The position numbers were made by a program, and so were the translations under genes. A stretch of 64,000 nt of DNA, from the NCBI RefSeq assembly GCF_003443655.1, contig NZ_CP031941.1, positions 4,648,501 to 4,712,500 on the forward strand. Reading direction: 5' to 3'. The notes beneath the pieces are model-generated. The model searched no databases. It was not told the origin of the DNA and was given only the letters and a program-made list of their open reading frames with translations. This DNA is from Nostoc sphaeroides. Lineage in GTDB: Bacteria > Cyanobacteriota > Cyanobacteriia > Cyanobacteriales > Nostocaceae. This document shows positions 17,267 to 25,842 of the stretch, piece after piece. Numbering within the stretch: the stretch's first letter is position 1; each line of letters opens with the position of its first letter.

Positions 17267-17402
17267 AGGGAACTCCAAAAAATAAATTATTCCACTTAAA
17301 GTCGTTGACTGATGACTGTTGACTGTTGACTGAAAACTCGTGAACCGTCAACGGTCAACAGTGAACAATAGCAATGGAATATTTTTTTACTTGGAAGTCC
17401 CT
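17267..17402. repeat. Hairpin element family, copy b (4 heptads)
   Basis: Same ends and core as the copy at 14377. Four GTTGACT-type heptads, one of them changed to GATGACT. 136 bp. Confidence 0.85.
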
Positions 17403-17933
17403 AAGTGTTCAGTTTGCATTTGCAAGCAGAGGACAATTATGGTTTTATATAGATATTTTTGCTTCAGTCAAAGTAGTGTTCTGTCCCATTAGTTATGAAG
17501 GGTTTGTAGTGAGCGATTTATCCCTCAAATCAAGGACTAAAGTCCTTACTACGAACTTTTATCGAAAAAGTAAGGGTTCAAAACCTCGCCCGAATTCAAG
17601 CGAAAAAATCCTTGTATTCTCTTGGTAGGTTAAAACCCTCTGCCCGTTGTGTCGGGCTTAGTTTAATTGCGAATTGCATTAGCGCAGCGTTAGCGAGTCT
17701 TCTCCCAAGGGGAGACGCCAAGGGCGAACGAGCGTCATTGCGAATTGCGAATTGATTTCATAACCCTTCAAAATTTTTGGGACAGGGCAGTAGTAGGCAA
17801 AGCCGTCTTACATCACCTAGCCCAATGGATAACGCCCTACCCATAAACTTATTGTATCACGACCGAATAAATTCGCTTATCCGCTTATATCCCCCTTTTA
17901 GAAAAAGGGGGATATAAGCATCACGATTCGTAA
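17403..17933. other. Repeat-filled intergenic region
   Basis: No gene seen. It contains AAGGACTAAAGTCCTTACTA (a hairpin also present near 44343), a GCGTTAGCGAGTCTTCTCCC / GGCGAACGAGCGTC repeat related to 22240-22295, and a CCCCCTTTTAGAAAAAGGGGG hairpin (about 17890-17910) that would terminate the convergent secreted-protein gene. Confidence 0.45.
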
Positions 17934-18599
17934 TTAATTCGTCGTACCGGGTTGCGTTGGAATAACCGGTTGTGTTGGAACACTTGGTTGCGTTGGAAAT
18001 GGGGTAGTCTCTAAACTTGGACTTGAACCCGCAGGTATTATACTTGACGGTGGAGAGGAAGATGAAGCACCGATAACACTATCATCAGCACTGATACAAG
18101 TATCTAACGCCTGTGTAGCGGGTAAGTCGATTTGACTACGCAAGCCAACCACACATTGCCCAAAGCGCACGGGTAACAAACTACGTCCACAGTAATCTAG
18201 AACTGCCAGATTAGCTTCTTCCTTGGTACTTAAGCTGACACCAACTACACAGGTAGCTAACTCCTCAGGACGCCGGGCCCTCCCACAAGTAGAAAGCGCA
18301 TCTGTCGCGGCAATTTGGGTTTCCTTATCAATTTTAACCACGCAAGCAGCCAAATCCCTTGGACGCAGTGCTGCTGCACAACCAAGTGATGCCGCTTCTG
18401 CCGTTACACCCACTTTTAGGAGGCGACCTGCACAGACACTATAATCATTGTTGTAGGAAGCAGCGATCGCTGTATTTGGTAAAATCGTTGCCAAGCATCC
18501 AGCTATAGCCAAAACTGGTACTGTTAAAATCCTGGAGGTGGAACTGGCTTGTTTGTTCTTACCTCTACTAACCGCTTTATTGCTCATTGACGTTGCCAT
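17934..18599 (-). CDS. Secreted protein with three Cys-containing repeats
   Basis: 221 residues from the ATG at 18599 (another ATG at 18587 is possible; a GGAGA lies just before the first). A basic N-terminus is followed by a hydrophobic segment and an ALA-type cleavage region (PNTAIAASY). The mature part has about three repeats of 34 residues with the pattern C-x-R-x-x-x-P-x-x-x-x-x-C-V-V-x-(20)-A-x-x-x-C, then a Pro/Gln/Thr tail with PTQPSVPTQPVIPTQPG. Eight or so Cys suggest disulphides in the periplasm. No family recognised. It is convergent with hetR. Confidence 0.75.
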   Translation of the reverse strand: MATSMSNKAVSRGKNKQASSTSRILTVPVLAIAGCLATILPNTAIAASYNNDYSVCAGRLLKVGVTAEAASLGCAAALRPRDLAACVVKIDKETQIAATDALSTCGRARRPEELATCVVGVSLSTKEEANLAVLDYCGRSLLPVRFGQCVVGLRSQIDLPATQALDTCISADDSVIGASSSSPPSSIIPAGSSPSLETTPFPTQPSVPTQPVIPTQPGTTN

Positions 18600-18687
18600 T
18601 CTCCAAACACCCAAAGTTATGCTAACTCAAATATCTTAAAAATCCTCTGTAATTAAAGAATTTCGGCGGTAGCAAGCTATAGACATA

Positions 18688-18824
18688 AGGGAACTCCAAA
18701 AAATAAATTATTCCACATTCAAGTCGTTGACTGTTGACTGTTGACTGTTGACTGAAAACTCGTGAACCGTCAACGGTCAACAGTCAACAATAGCAATGGA
18801 ATATTTTTTTACTTGGAAGTCCCT
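18688..18824. repeat. Hairpin element family, copy c (4 heptads)
   Basis: 137 bp, four exact GTTGACT heptads, same termini as the other copies. Located upstream of the secreted-protein gene (which reads away) and the IS605-like relic. Confidence 0.85.
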
Positions 18825-18964
18825 AATTAATTATGCCGGAAATTGTGTTAATATAACTGTTTGAAAGATAAGTAGGCAACGTAAAAAGTATTTCAGAGTA
18901 AGAATACTGCGTAAACCAATCTGATGATTGAGTAGCTTACGAAACTAAATAAACACAAAAAACT

Positions 18965-19142
18965 TATTGGCAGGAGTACGGCGTGACAGGCCGGAATTAA
19001 AGCTTGGAAGCTAGTACGTCGATACCGACTTAAAGCAACTGGCGCAAAAGTTGATGCCTCTACTTTGGTAGGATACGTCATACCAAGGCAAGCAGCCTCA
19101 AAGAACCAAGAATCCCCTGATTTTTTATCGAGGGAATGTCAA
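18965..19142 (+). mobile_element. IS200/IS605-type right-end relic (tnpB 3' tail)
   Basis: The plus strand reads a TnpB-like tail with one in-frame stop near its beginning (RRYRLKATGAKVDASTLVG ... KNQESPDF), then a GAATCCCC...GAGGGAATGTCAA motif. The same arrangement (GAATCCCC, hairpin, GGGG, ATGTCAA) closes the intact tnpB at 31782-33020, where it is the right end of the element. The tnpB body and left end are missing here. In IS605 elements this region also specifies the guide RNA scaffold. It is immediately upstream of rpsD. Confidence 0.5.
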
Positions 19143-19190
19143 AATGGAATGTTTGGGTAAAGTTTAAACAGGATTAGATTAAGGAAACTC

Positions 19191-19799
19191 ATGTCCCGAT
19201 ATAGAGGGCCACGCCTCAGAATTGTCCGCCGCTTGGGCGACTTACCAGGATTAACTCGTAAAAGCGCCAGACGCGCTTATCCGCCTGGTATGCATGGTCA
19301 GAACCGCAAGAAGCGCTCTGAGTATGCCATCCGTTTAGAAGAAAAGCAAAAGCTCCGCTTCAACTACGGTTTGACTGAAAAGCAATTGTTGCGCTATGTG
19401 CGGAAAGCCAGACGTGTTACTGGTTCTACCGGACAAGTGCTGCTGCAATTGTTAGAAATGCGCTTGGATAATACCGTTTTCCGCTTGGGTATAGCCCCGA
19501 CTATCCCAGCAGCTCGTCAACTGGTAAATCACGGTCATGTAACTGTTAATGGTCGTGTGGTTAATATTGCTAGCTATCAATGCCGTCCTGGAGAAGTAAT
19601 TGCCGTCAGGGATCGGGCACAATCACGGAAGTTGGTGGAAGCTAACTTGCAATATCCCGGTTTGGCAAACCTCCCCAGTCATTTGGAGTTTGACAAAAAT
19701 AAGTTGGTTGGTAAAGTCAACAGCGTTATTGAACGCGAATGGGTGGCACTACAAGTTAATGAATTACTTGTGGTGGAATACTACTCACGACAAGCTTAA
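19191..19799 (+). CDS. rpsD: 30S ribosomal protein S4
   Basis: 202 residues. SRYRGPRLRIVRRLGDLPGL opening, the SARRAYPPGMHGQ segment of cyanobacterial/plastid S4, and a complete S4 RNA-binding domain (LEMRLDNTVFRLGIAPTIPA followed by RQLVNHGHVTVNG). S4 binds 16S rRNA early in 30S assembly. No start ambiguity. The leader between the IS605-like relic and the ATG is only about 48 bases, so the promoter probably lies within or before the relic. Confidence 0.97.
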   Translation: MSRYRGPRLRIVRRLGDLPGLTRKSARRAYPPGMHGQNRKKRSEYAIRLEEKQKLRFNYGLTEKQLLRYVRKARRVTGSTGQVLLQLLEMRLDNTVFRLGIAPTIPAARQLVNHGHVTVNGRVVNIASYQCRPGEVIAVRDRAQSRKLVEANLQYPGLANLPSHLEFDKNKLVGKVNSVIEREWVALQVNELLVVEYYSRQA

Positions 19800-19879
19800 A
19801 CAGTTAGGAGTTAGGAGTTATGAGTTAGGAGTTGCAAGACGAGAATTCCTAACTCCTCACTTTTAACTCCTAACTTTTT

Positions 19880-20866
19880 TCATCCGCCAATTTGCGACAT
19901 GGTGCGGGTATATGTCCCTGAAATGCCAGAATCGCGCCCTTTAAAGTTAATTTCTGGCTTGATTCCGAGTAAATGCCTCACCTGCTTTTGTAATTGAGCC
20001 GTACTAGTGCCAGAACGCAAAGCAGTTTTTAAATCTATTTGACCAGTTTCATTTAATAAACAAGGACGTAGCCAGCCGTCAGCACTCAGGCGCATCCGGT
20101 TACAACGATCGCAAAAACATTCTGACATCTGACTAATAAATCCTAGTGTCCCCTTCGCACCGGGAATTTGAAAGACATCAGCAGGGCCAGCACCACGAAC
20201 AAGTGATTCTGTCAAGCCCCAGCGATCGCGGATTTGTTGCCGTAACTCGGCTGAAGATACCCAACCGCGATCGCCAAATAAATGCACGTTACCAATGGGC
20301 ATAAATTCAATAAATCGAACGTGCCACTGTTTGTCAATTGTCAGGGCGGCTAAATCTAGAACTTCGTGGTCATTAACGCCAGGAATTACCACCACATTCA
20401 GCTTCAGGGGGTCGAATCCGACTTGATGAGCAGCTTGAATCCCCTGCCAAACTTGTTGCCAACGAGAACGCCCCTGATTACCAATAATTTGATCAAAAAT
20501 GTCGGGATCAAGAGAGTCCAGACTAATATTAATTCGTCGCAAACCAGCATTGTAGAGGTTTTGTGCCATCGGAGCCAGCAAAAAACCGTTGGTGGTCATT
20601 GAGAGGTCTTCAGTTTGGGGGAGACTTGCGATCGCACTTACCAAATCTACCACACGCGGACGCAACAAGGGTTCACCCCCAGTCAACCGAAACTGCTTAA
20701 AGCCTACTGGAATAAATACCTCTTCAATTAAGGTGAGCAGTTCCTCATCAGTCAACATCTGTTGCTTGAGAATATAATCCAGTTCTACTCCCTCTGGCAT
20801 ACAGTACTGACAACGAAAATTGCAGCGATCGATTAAGCTAATGCGAAGGTAGTCTACCTGATTCAT
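19880..20866 (-). CDS. moaA: GTP 3',8-cyclase MoaA (molybdenum cofactor)
   Basis: 328 residues. N-terminal radical-SAM cluster motif CNFRCQYC (Cys-x3-Cys-x2-Cys), GGEPLLRP, then the second iron-sulphur cluster in the C-terminal part (CFCDRCNRMRLSADGWLRPC), and a C-terminal GG pair (MSQIGG) that is needed for activity in MoaA. It makes the first intermediate of molybdopterin from GTP; nitrate reductase depends on this cofactor. Convergent with rpsD, with a repeat of GTTAGGA units between them. No other moa gene is in the window. Confidence 0.96.
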   Translation of the reverse strand: MNQVDYLRISLIDRCNFRCQYCMPEGVELDYILKQQMLTDEELLTLIEEVFIPVGFKQFRLTGGEPLLRPRVVDLVSAIASLPQTEDLSMTTNGFLLAPMAQNLYNAGLRRINISLDSLDPDIFDQIIGNQGRSRWQQVWQGIQAAHQVGFDPLKLNVVVIPGVNDHEVLDLAALTIDKQWHVRFIEFMPIGNVHLFGDRGWVSSAELRQQIRDRWGLTESLVRGAGPADVFQIPGAKGTLGFISQMSECFCDRCNRMRLSADGWLRPCLLNETGQIDLKTALRSGTSTAQLQKQVRHLLGIKPEINFKGRDSGISGTYTRTMSQIGG

Positions 20867-20966
20867 CGTTTTATTTTTATTGTCTCTAATTAATTAAAGA
20901 CTTTACAAAGTTGGTTTACGGCTTCCTAAGCTATTACGCTTTTAAATTACATAGTCACTTCCTAAG

Positions 20967-21024
20967 TTCGTTGACGGTTGACGGTTAACAGTCAACAGTC
21001 AACAGTCAACAGTCAACAGTCAAC
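20967..21024. repeat. GTTGACG/CAGTCAA heptad array
   Basis: CGTTGACGGTTGACGGTTAA followed by five CAGTCAA heptads. It is the same heptad that fills the hairpin elements, here without their termini. Confidence 0.75.
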
Positions 21025-21164
21025 ACGAAAAGATGTGCAAGTTAAATGCGCGACAGCTTACTATATTTGTTGGTTGTAACTCAAGATACCGTACTCCCCC
21101 TTAAGTGAGAGTCCACAGATTGTGGCATAATAAGCCGATCGCATCCACTAGTTAGTCATCAATC

Positions 21165-22196
21165 GTGCAAGACACCGACTCCATAAACGACCTTGCTGCT
21201 GCTTTACTACAGCCAGCAGATATCAGCTTTGAACTGCCCGATCCAGAAGATGAACAGATTCTAGAGTCAGATTTTCAAGAGCAGCTAGAAATAGCTTGGC
21301 AGGTATGCGATCGCTTTGATTTGCAAACTGAAATCTGGCGGGGGCGAATTTTACGGGCGATCCGCGACAGAGAGAAAGTCGGTGGTGACGGACGCGGTAC
21401 TGGCTTTCTGCGATGGCTAAAAGAACGAGAAATCAGCAAAAGTCAAGCTTATGCCTGGATTCAACTGGCGAATAGTGCCGATACTCTCATCGAAGACGGT
21501 AAACTTGACCCCGCAACTGTGAACAACTTCAGCAAACGAGCTTTTGTTGAAACCTCTAAAGCAGTCCCAGAGGTGCAACAGATGGTCAGTGAAGCCGCCC
21601 AAAAAGGCGATCGCATCACAAGGCGCGAAGTGCGTCAACTTAGCGATGAATGGACAGCCATGTCCTCAGATTTATTACCTGAATCAGTCAAAGAAAAAGC
21701 CGCAGATAACACCCTTCCACCGCGCTACATCGCCCCACTGGTGAAGGAAATGGAAAAACTGCCAGAATCGCACCAAAAGTTTATCCAGAAGGAAATAGCT
21801 GCTAACCCTGATGTGGATACCCTCAAACAGGTAACTACCGAAGCGCGTAACTTGGCCAAATATCTCAAAGGGGCGGCTCAAGTCCAGGCGCTGACGAAGG
21901 AAGATGTTGATATTGAAACAGCCTTAGAAGAAGCGCAAAGAGTCGGCTGTTTGAGCATTGCTGCTGACTTGGTGAATCAAGCATCGCAGATTGAACAAAC
22001 GATCGCTAAATTGTACATGACTTGGAAACGAATCAGTAATTTGGCGGATAGATTATATGTAGATACTGGTGCAAGTACACCCAACTTGCGATCGCTCCTC
22101 ACTTGCTTGGAACCTCTGGGTGGTGAAATTATGGAATTGCAACTTAGTGGTGCGACTGAACACACTATACGTCTGCAAATACAGGAGACGAGTTAA
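21165..22196 (+). CDS. Conserved cyanobacterial protein, KorB/ParB-like helix regions, unknown function
   Basis: 343 residues from a GTG; the next in-frame Met is far inside. It opens acidic (ALLQPADISFELPDPEDEQ), then has a region resembling DUF3102/KorB-type modules in plasmid partition proteins (GTGFLRWLKEREISKSQAYA followed by WIQLANSADTL) and DRITRREVRQLSDEWTAMS, a possible helix-turn-helix. The C-terminal 120 residues are helical (EEAQRVGCLSIAADLV). I do not recognise a named family; a DNA-binding role is only suggested by the helical pattern. It is divergent from moaA. Confidence 0.6.
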   Translation: MQDTDSINDLAAALLQPADISFELPDPEDEQILESDFQEQLEIAWQVCDRFDLQTEIWRGRILRAIRDREKVGGDGRGTGFLRWLKEREISKSQAYAWIQLANSADTLIEDGKLDPATVNNFSKRAFVETSKAVPEVQQMVSEAAQKGDRITRREVRQLSDEWTAMSSDLLPESVKEKAADNTLPPRYIAPLVKEMEKLPESHQKFIQKEIAANPDVDTLKQVTTEARNLAKYLKGAAQVQALTKEDVDIETALEEAQRVGCLSIAADLVNQASQIEQTIAKLYMTWKRISNLADRLYVDTGASTPNLRSLLTCLEPLGGEIMELQLSGATEHTIRLQIQETS

Positions 22197-22312
22197 ATAA
22201 TTCGTAATTCGTAATTCGTAATTCGTAATTAAGTTTTGTGTTAGCGACACGTTAGCGAGTCTTGTCTACGACACGCCAAGGGCGAACGAGCGTCCGGGGA
22301 TGATTTAGACTC
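22197..22312. repeat. AATTCGT heptads and a GCGTTAGCGAGTC-type repeat
   Basis: Four to five AATTCGT units directly after the stop, then ACACGTTAGCGAGTCTTGTC and GGCGAACGAGCGTCC, related to sequence near 17690-17740. Confidence 0.6.
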
Positions 22313-22553
22313 TGCTATTTCGGGGTACGCATTTGCTATTTCGGGGTACGCAATTGTTATTTCGGGGTACGCATTTGCTATTTCGGGGTACGCAATTGTT
22401 ATTTCGGGGTACGCATTTGCTATTTCGGGGTACGCAATTGTTATTTCGGGGTACGCATTTGCTATTTCGGGGTACGCAATTGTTATTTCGGGGTACGCAT
22501 TTGCTATTTCGGGGTACGCAATTGTTATTTCGGGGTACGCAATTGTTATTTCG
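22313..22553. repeat. 21-bp tandem repeat array, 11 units, alternating types
   Basis: Eleven full units of TGCTATTTCGGGGTACGCAT or its partner TGTTATTTCGGGGTACGCAA type plus a partial unit. The two variants alternate regularly for most of the array, giving a 42-bp higher-order period. Both strands stay open as heptapeptide repeats (LLFRGTH/LLFRGTQ one way, NNCVPRN/SKCVPRN the other), a consequence of the 21-bp period. Confidence 0.9.
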
Positions 22554-22594
22554 GCAATGCCTACGGCTGGCTACGAGTAAAAGGAGCGATCGCA

Positions 22595-22724
22595 ATACGG
22601 TTCGGTTAAGGCAAGAGACGCGATAAATCGCCGTCAAGACAAAGGACTGATTCTTGTAAAGACGGCGATTTATCGCGTCTTTGGATCTAGGGCGTGTCAA
22701 CAAAAAACCTTATCTGAACCGTAT
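22595..22724. repeat. 130-bp MITE-like element with ATACGGTTCGG termini (copy 2)
   Basis: Same inverted termini (ATACGGTTCGGTTAAGG / CCTTATCTGAACCGTAT) and the same internal GACGGCGATTTATCGCGTC hairpin as 8043-8177, with small length differences. It is bordered on both sides by GGAGCGATCGC. Confidence 0.8.
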
Positions 22725-22799
22725 TGGGAGCGATCGCTTGTGTGAAGGTCATAAGAAGAGGCGATCGCTTGTATAAAGATGATTGCGAAATTAGCGATA

Positions 22800-23627
22800 C
22801 TAATTCTTAATCCCCGTCGCAGCAACACCTTGAATAAACTGACGCTGACCGATGAGAAATAATACCATCACTGGAACAGTCGCTATAGTCACCGCCGCCA
22901 TCATCAAGGGCCAATTATTCGTAAATTGCTCTTGAAACTCAGCCAACGCCAGTTGCACCGTCCTTAATTCTGGTCGTGTCGTAAACACCAAAGGCTTAAA
23001 CAAATCATTCCATTCCCCGATGAAGGTGAACAAAAACAGCGTCACCAAGGCCGGACGGGCTAAAGGTAACATCACCCGCCACAAAATTTGCAGTCGGTTC
23101 GCCCCATCTATGGCTGCGGCTTCCTCTAACTCCACGGGAATTGTCTGGAAATATTGACGTAACAAGAAAATTCCAAACCCGTTGACAGCAGTGGGTAAAA
23201 TCAGCGCTCCATAAGTATTTATCAGGTGTCCCCACTTCAAAACCAAAAAGATGGGAATCACCAATAACTGAAAGGGAATCACTAAAGTTGCTAAAACCAC
23301 CAATAGCAGTGCTTGGCGTCCCCGAAACTTCAGCCGTGCTAAGGCGTAACCAGCTAAAGCAGAAGTGACAATCTGAAACGCCGTCACAGCGATCGCTACC
23401 AAGGTAGAATTAGCAAACGCCAGTAAAAATTTTCCCTGTTGCCATGCAACGCGGTAATTAGCTAAAGACCAGCTATTTTTGTCCAAATTTTCCGGGCTGG
23501 TGGCCGTTGGTGCAAAGGAGGTGAGAAAGACCACAAACAGAGGTAGTAGAACGATAAATGCCCCTAGCAGTAAGACTACTAGGCTCAAAAAATCGCCAGA
23601 TTTTAGATTCAGGTTTGGTTTGAACAT
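22800..23627 (-). CDS. Carbohydrate ABC transporter permease (MalG-like)
   Basis: 275 residues with six predicted membrane helices and the cytoplasmic EAA loop (EEAAAIDGANRLQILWRVML) that contacts the ATPase. This is the second permease type (MalG/UgpE/LacG) of sugar importers. No binding protein, partner permease or ATPase lies beside it; only repeats upstream and downstream. Its partners must be elsewhere. The start at an ATG after AAACCTGAATC... is the only good one. Confidence 0.88.
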   Translation of the reverse strand: MFKPNLNLKSGDFLSLVVLLLGAFIVLLPLFVVFLTSFAPTATSPENLDKNSWSLANYRVAWQQGKFLLAFANSTLVAIAVTAFQIVTSALAGYALARLKFRGRQALLLVVLATLVIPFQLLVIPIFLVLKWGHLINTYGALILPTAVNGFGIFLLRQYFQTIPVELEEAAAIDGANRLQILWRVMLPLARPALVTLFLFTFIGEWNDLFKPLVFTTRPELRTVQLALAEFQEQFTNNWPLMMAAVTIATVPVMVLFLIGQRQFIQGVAATGIKN

Positions 23628-23803
23628 AACTTGAGCTGCATTGCATTTGTTTCGCTAGTACTACATCTCACCCAGCAACAGTTAATCTATAAACATAGTT
23701 ACTTGTTAAGTTAAATTAAACCACAGTGATTATTACCCTCAGTTCATGCGGTAAATTGAATCCTGGTGTCAAATAATCTTTCCTTTACAGGAGTAAACAT
23801 ACC

Positions 23804-24502
23804 ATGCAGCAGCTTACAGACCAATCTAAAGAATTAGATTTCAAGAGCGAAACATACAAAGATGCTTATAGCCGGATTAATGCGATCGTGATTGAAGGGG
23901 AACAAGAAGCCCATGAGAATTACATCACACTAGCCCAACTGCTGCCAGAATCTCATGATGAATTGATTCGCCTATCCAAGATGGAAAGTCGGCACAAGAA
24001 AGGATTTGAAGCTTGTGGGCGGAATTTACAAGTAACCCCAGATTTGCAATTTGCCGAGGAATTTTTCTCTGGACTACACCAAAATTTCCAAACAGCCGCA
24101 GCATCCGGGAAGGTGGTCACTTGCTTGTTGATTCAGTCTTTAATTATTGAATGTTTTGCGATCGCAGCATATAACATTTACATCCCCGTCGCCGACGATT
24201 TTGCTCGTAAAATTACTGAAGGAGTAGTCAAAGAAGAATATAGCCACCTCAACTTTGGAGAAGTTTGGTTGAAAGAACACTTTACAGAAGCCAAAGCGGA
24301 ACTTGAACTTGCAAATCGCCAAAACCTCCCCATCGTCTGGAGAATGCTCAACCAAGTAGAGGGTGATGCCCACACAATGGCAATGGAAAAAGATGCTTTA
24401 GTAGAAGACTTTATGATTCAGTACGGTGAAGCATTGAGTAACATCGGTTTTACGACCCGCGATATTATGCGCTTATCAGCCTACGGACTCATCGCCGCTT
24501 AA
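23804..24502 (+). CDS. Aldehyde-deformylating oxygenase (alkane biosynthesis)
   Basis: 232 residues, ferritin-like di-iron fold. ExxH pairs are visible (KMESRHKKGFEACG and EEYSHLNFGEVWL) with further Glu ligands in GEQEAHENYITLAQLLP and IIECFAIAAYN. The enzyme turns fatty aldehydes into alkanes/alkenes and formate, using ferredoxin electrons and O2. The next gene supplies the aldehyde. A GGAG lies 9 bases before the ATG. Full length, no odd residues seen. Confidence 0.95.
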   Translation: MQQLTDQSKELDFKSETYKDAYSRINAIVIEGEQEAHENYITLAQLLPESHDELIRLSKMESRHKKGFEACGRNLQVTPDLQFAEEFFSGLHQNFQTAAASGKVVTCLLIQSLIIECFAIAAYNIYIPVADDFARKITEGVVKEEYSHLNFGEVWLKEHFTEAKAELELANRQNLPIVWRMLNQVEGDAHTMAMEKDALVEDFMIQYGEALSNIGFTTRDIMRLSAYGLIAA

Positions 24503-24632
24503 AAAAGTTAGGAGTGAGGAATGATCACTGAGAAATTATAAGTCGTACTCCTAACTCCTAACTCCTAACTCCTAACTCCTAACTTTACTAAATTCCACCC
24601 TTTCGAGACAGCATAAGCCTAATAATCACTAC

Positions 24633-25652
24633 ATGTTTGGTCTAATTGGACATCTGACTAGTTTAGAACACGCTCAATCGGTAGCTCAAGAATTGGGATA
24701 CCCAGAATATGCCGATCAAGGGCTAGACTTTTGGTGTAGCGCCCCACCGCAAATTGTTGATACCATTATTGTCACCAGTATAACTGGGCAACAAATTGAA
24801 GGAAGGTATGTAGAATCTTGCTTTTTGCCAGAGATGCTAGCTAGTCGCCGCATCAAAGCCGCAACGCGCAAAATCCTCAACGCCATGGCCCATGCACAGA
24901 AGAACGGCATTAACATCACAGCTTTAGGCGGATTTTCCTCAATTATTTTTGAAAACTTTAAGTTAGAGCAGTTTAGCCAAGTCCGCAATATTAAACTAGA
25001 GTTTGAACGGTTCACCACCGGAAACACTCATACTGCCTACATTATTTGTAAGCAGGTGGAAGAAGCCTCAAAACAACTAGGAATTGATTTATCAAAAGCA
25101 ACTGTTGCTATATGTGGAGCAACTGGGGATATTGGCAGTGCAGTTACACGCTGGTTAGATGCGAAAACAGATGTTCAAGAACTTCTGCTGATAGCCCGCG
25201 ATCAAGAACGTCTCAAAGAGTTGCAAGGCGAACTGGGACGGGGAAAAATCATGGGTTTGACAGAAGCATTACCCCTAGCTGATGTTGTAGTTTGGGTTGC
25301 CAGTATGCCCAAAGGCGTGGAAATTGAACCCACCACTTTGAAACAACCCTGTTTGTTGATTGATGGTGGTTATCCTAAAAACTTAGCAACAAAAATTCAG
25401 TATCCTGGTGTACATGTGTTAAATGGTGGAATTGTAGAGCATTCCCTGGATATTGACTGGAAAATTATGAAAATCGTCAATATGGACGTGCCAGCCCGCC
25501 AGTTGTTTGCTTGTTTTGCCGAATCAATGCTGCTGGAATTTGAGAAGTTATACACGAACTTTTCATGGGGACGGAATCAGATTACCGTAGAAAAAATGGA
25601 GCAGATTGGTAAGGTATCAGTAAAACATGGATTTAGACCACTGCTGGTTTAA
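24633..25652 (+). CDS. Long-chain acyl-ACP reductase (alkane biosynthesis)
   Basis: 339 residues. Opening MFGLIGHLTSLEHAQSVAQE is characteristic; a Rossmann nucleotide-binding motif CGATGDIGSAV lies in the middle. It reduces acyl-ACP to fatty aldehyde with NADPH and feeds the oxygenase encoded just upstream. The 130-bp gap between the two is filled with CTAACTC heptads, so co-transcription is plausible but the spacer is repeat DNA. Confidence 0.95.
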   Translation: MFGLIGHLTSLEHAQSVAQELGYPEYADQGLDFWCSAPPQIVDTIIVTSITGQQIEGRYVESCFLPEMLASRRIKAATRKILNAMAHAQKNGINITALGGFSSIIFENFKLEQFSQVRNIKLEFERFTTGNTHTAYIICKQVEEASKQLGIDLSKATVAICGATGDIGSAVTRWLDAKTDVQELLLIARDQERLKELQGELGRGKIMGLTEALPLADVVVWVASMPKGVEIEPTTLKQPCLLIDGGYPKNLATKIQYPGVHVLNGGIVEHSLDIDWKIMKIVNMDVPARQLFACFAESMLLEFEKLYTNFSWGRNQITVEKMEQIGKVSVKHGFRPLLV

Positions 25653-25842
25653 CTGTAAGAGTTAGGAGTTAAAAGTTAGGAGTTAAAAGTTAGGAATTAG
25701 GAGTTAAGAATTAGGAGTTAGAAGTTAATAGCTTTCATAAGTCCACACCTTCTAAAACCTCACTCCTAACTCCTCACTCCTAACTCCTAACTCCTCTCCC
25801 TCACTCTGAAAAACCTATAACTCGTAACTTATAACCCCTACG
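25653..25842. repeat. TTAGGAG/CTCCTAA heptad region
   Basis: Runs of GTTAGGA and inverse CTCCTAA units in both orientations, able to form an imperfect hairpin. Related stretches lie at 24505-24590, 27905-27990 and 41006-41170. Confidence 0.7.

Noticed and set aside
17374..17628. 84-codon frame downstream of hetR
   Set aside because: It starts inside a hairpin element copy and runs through other repeats.
22305..22703. Open frames on both strands through the 21-bp array and MITE
   Set aside because: Periodicity by-product, as above; the frames end in MITE sequence.
23804..25652. Novelty of the alkane gene pair
   Set aside because: The ado-aar-accA arrangement is well known in cyanobacteria and here shows nothing unusual apart from heptad repeats in the spacers.
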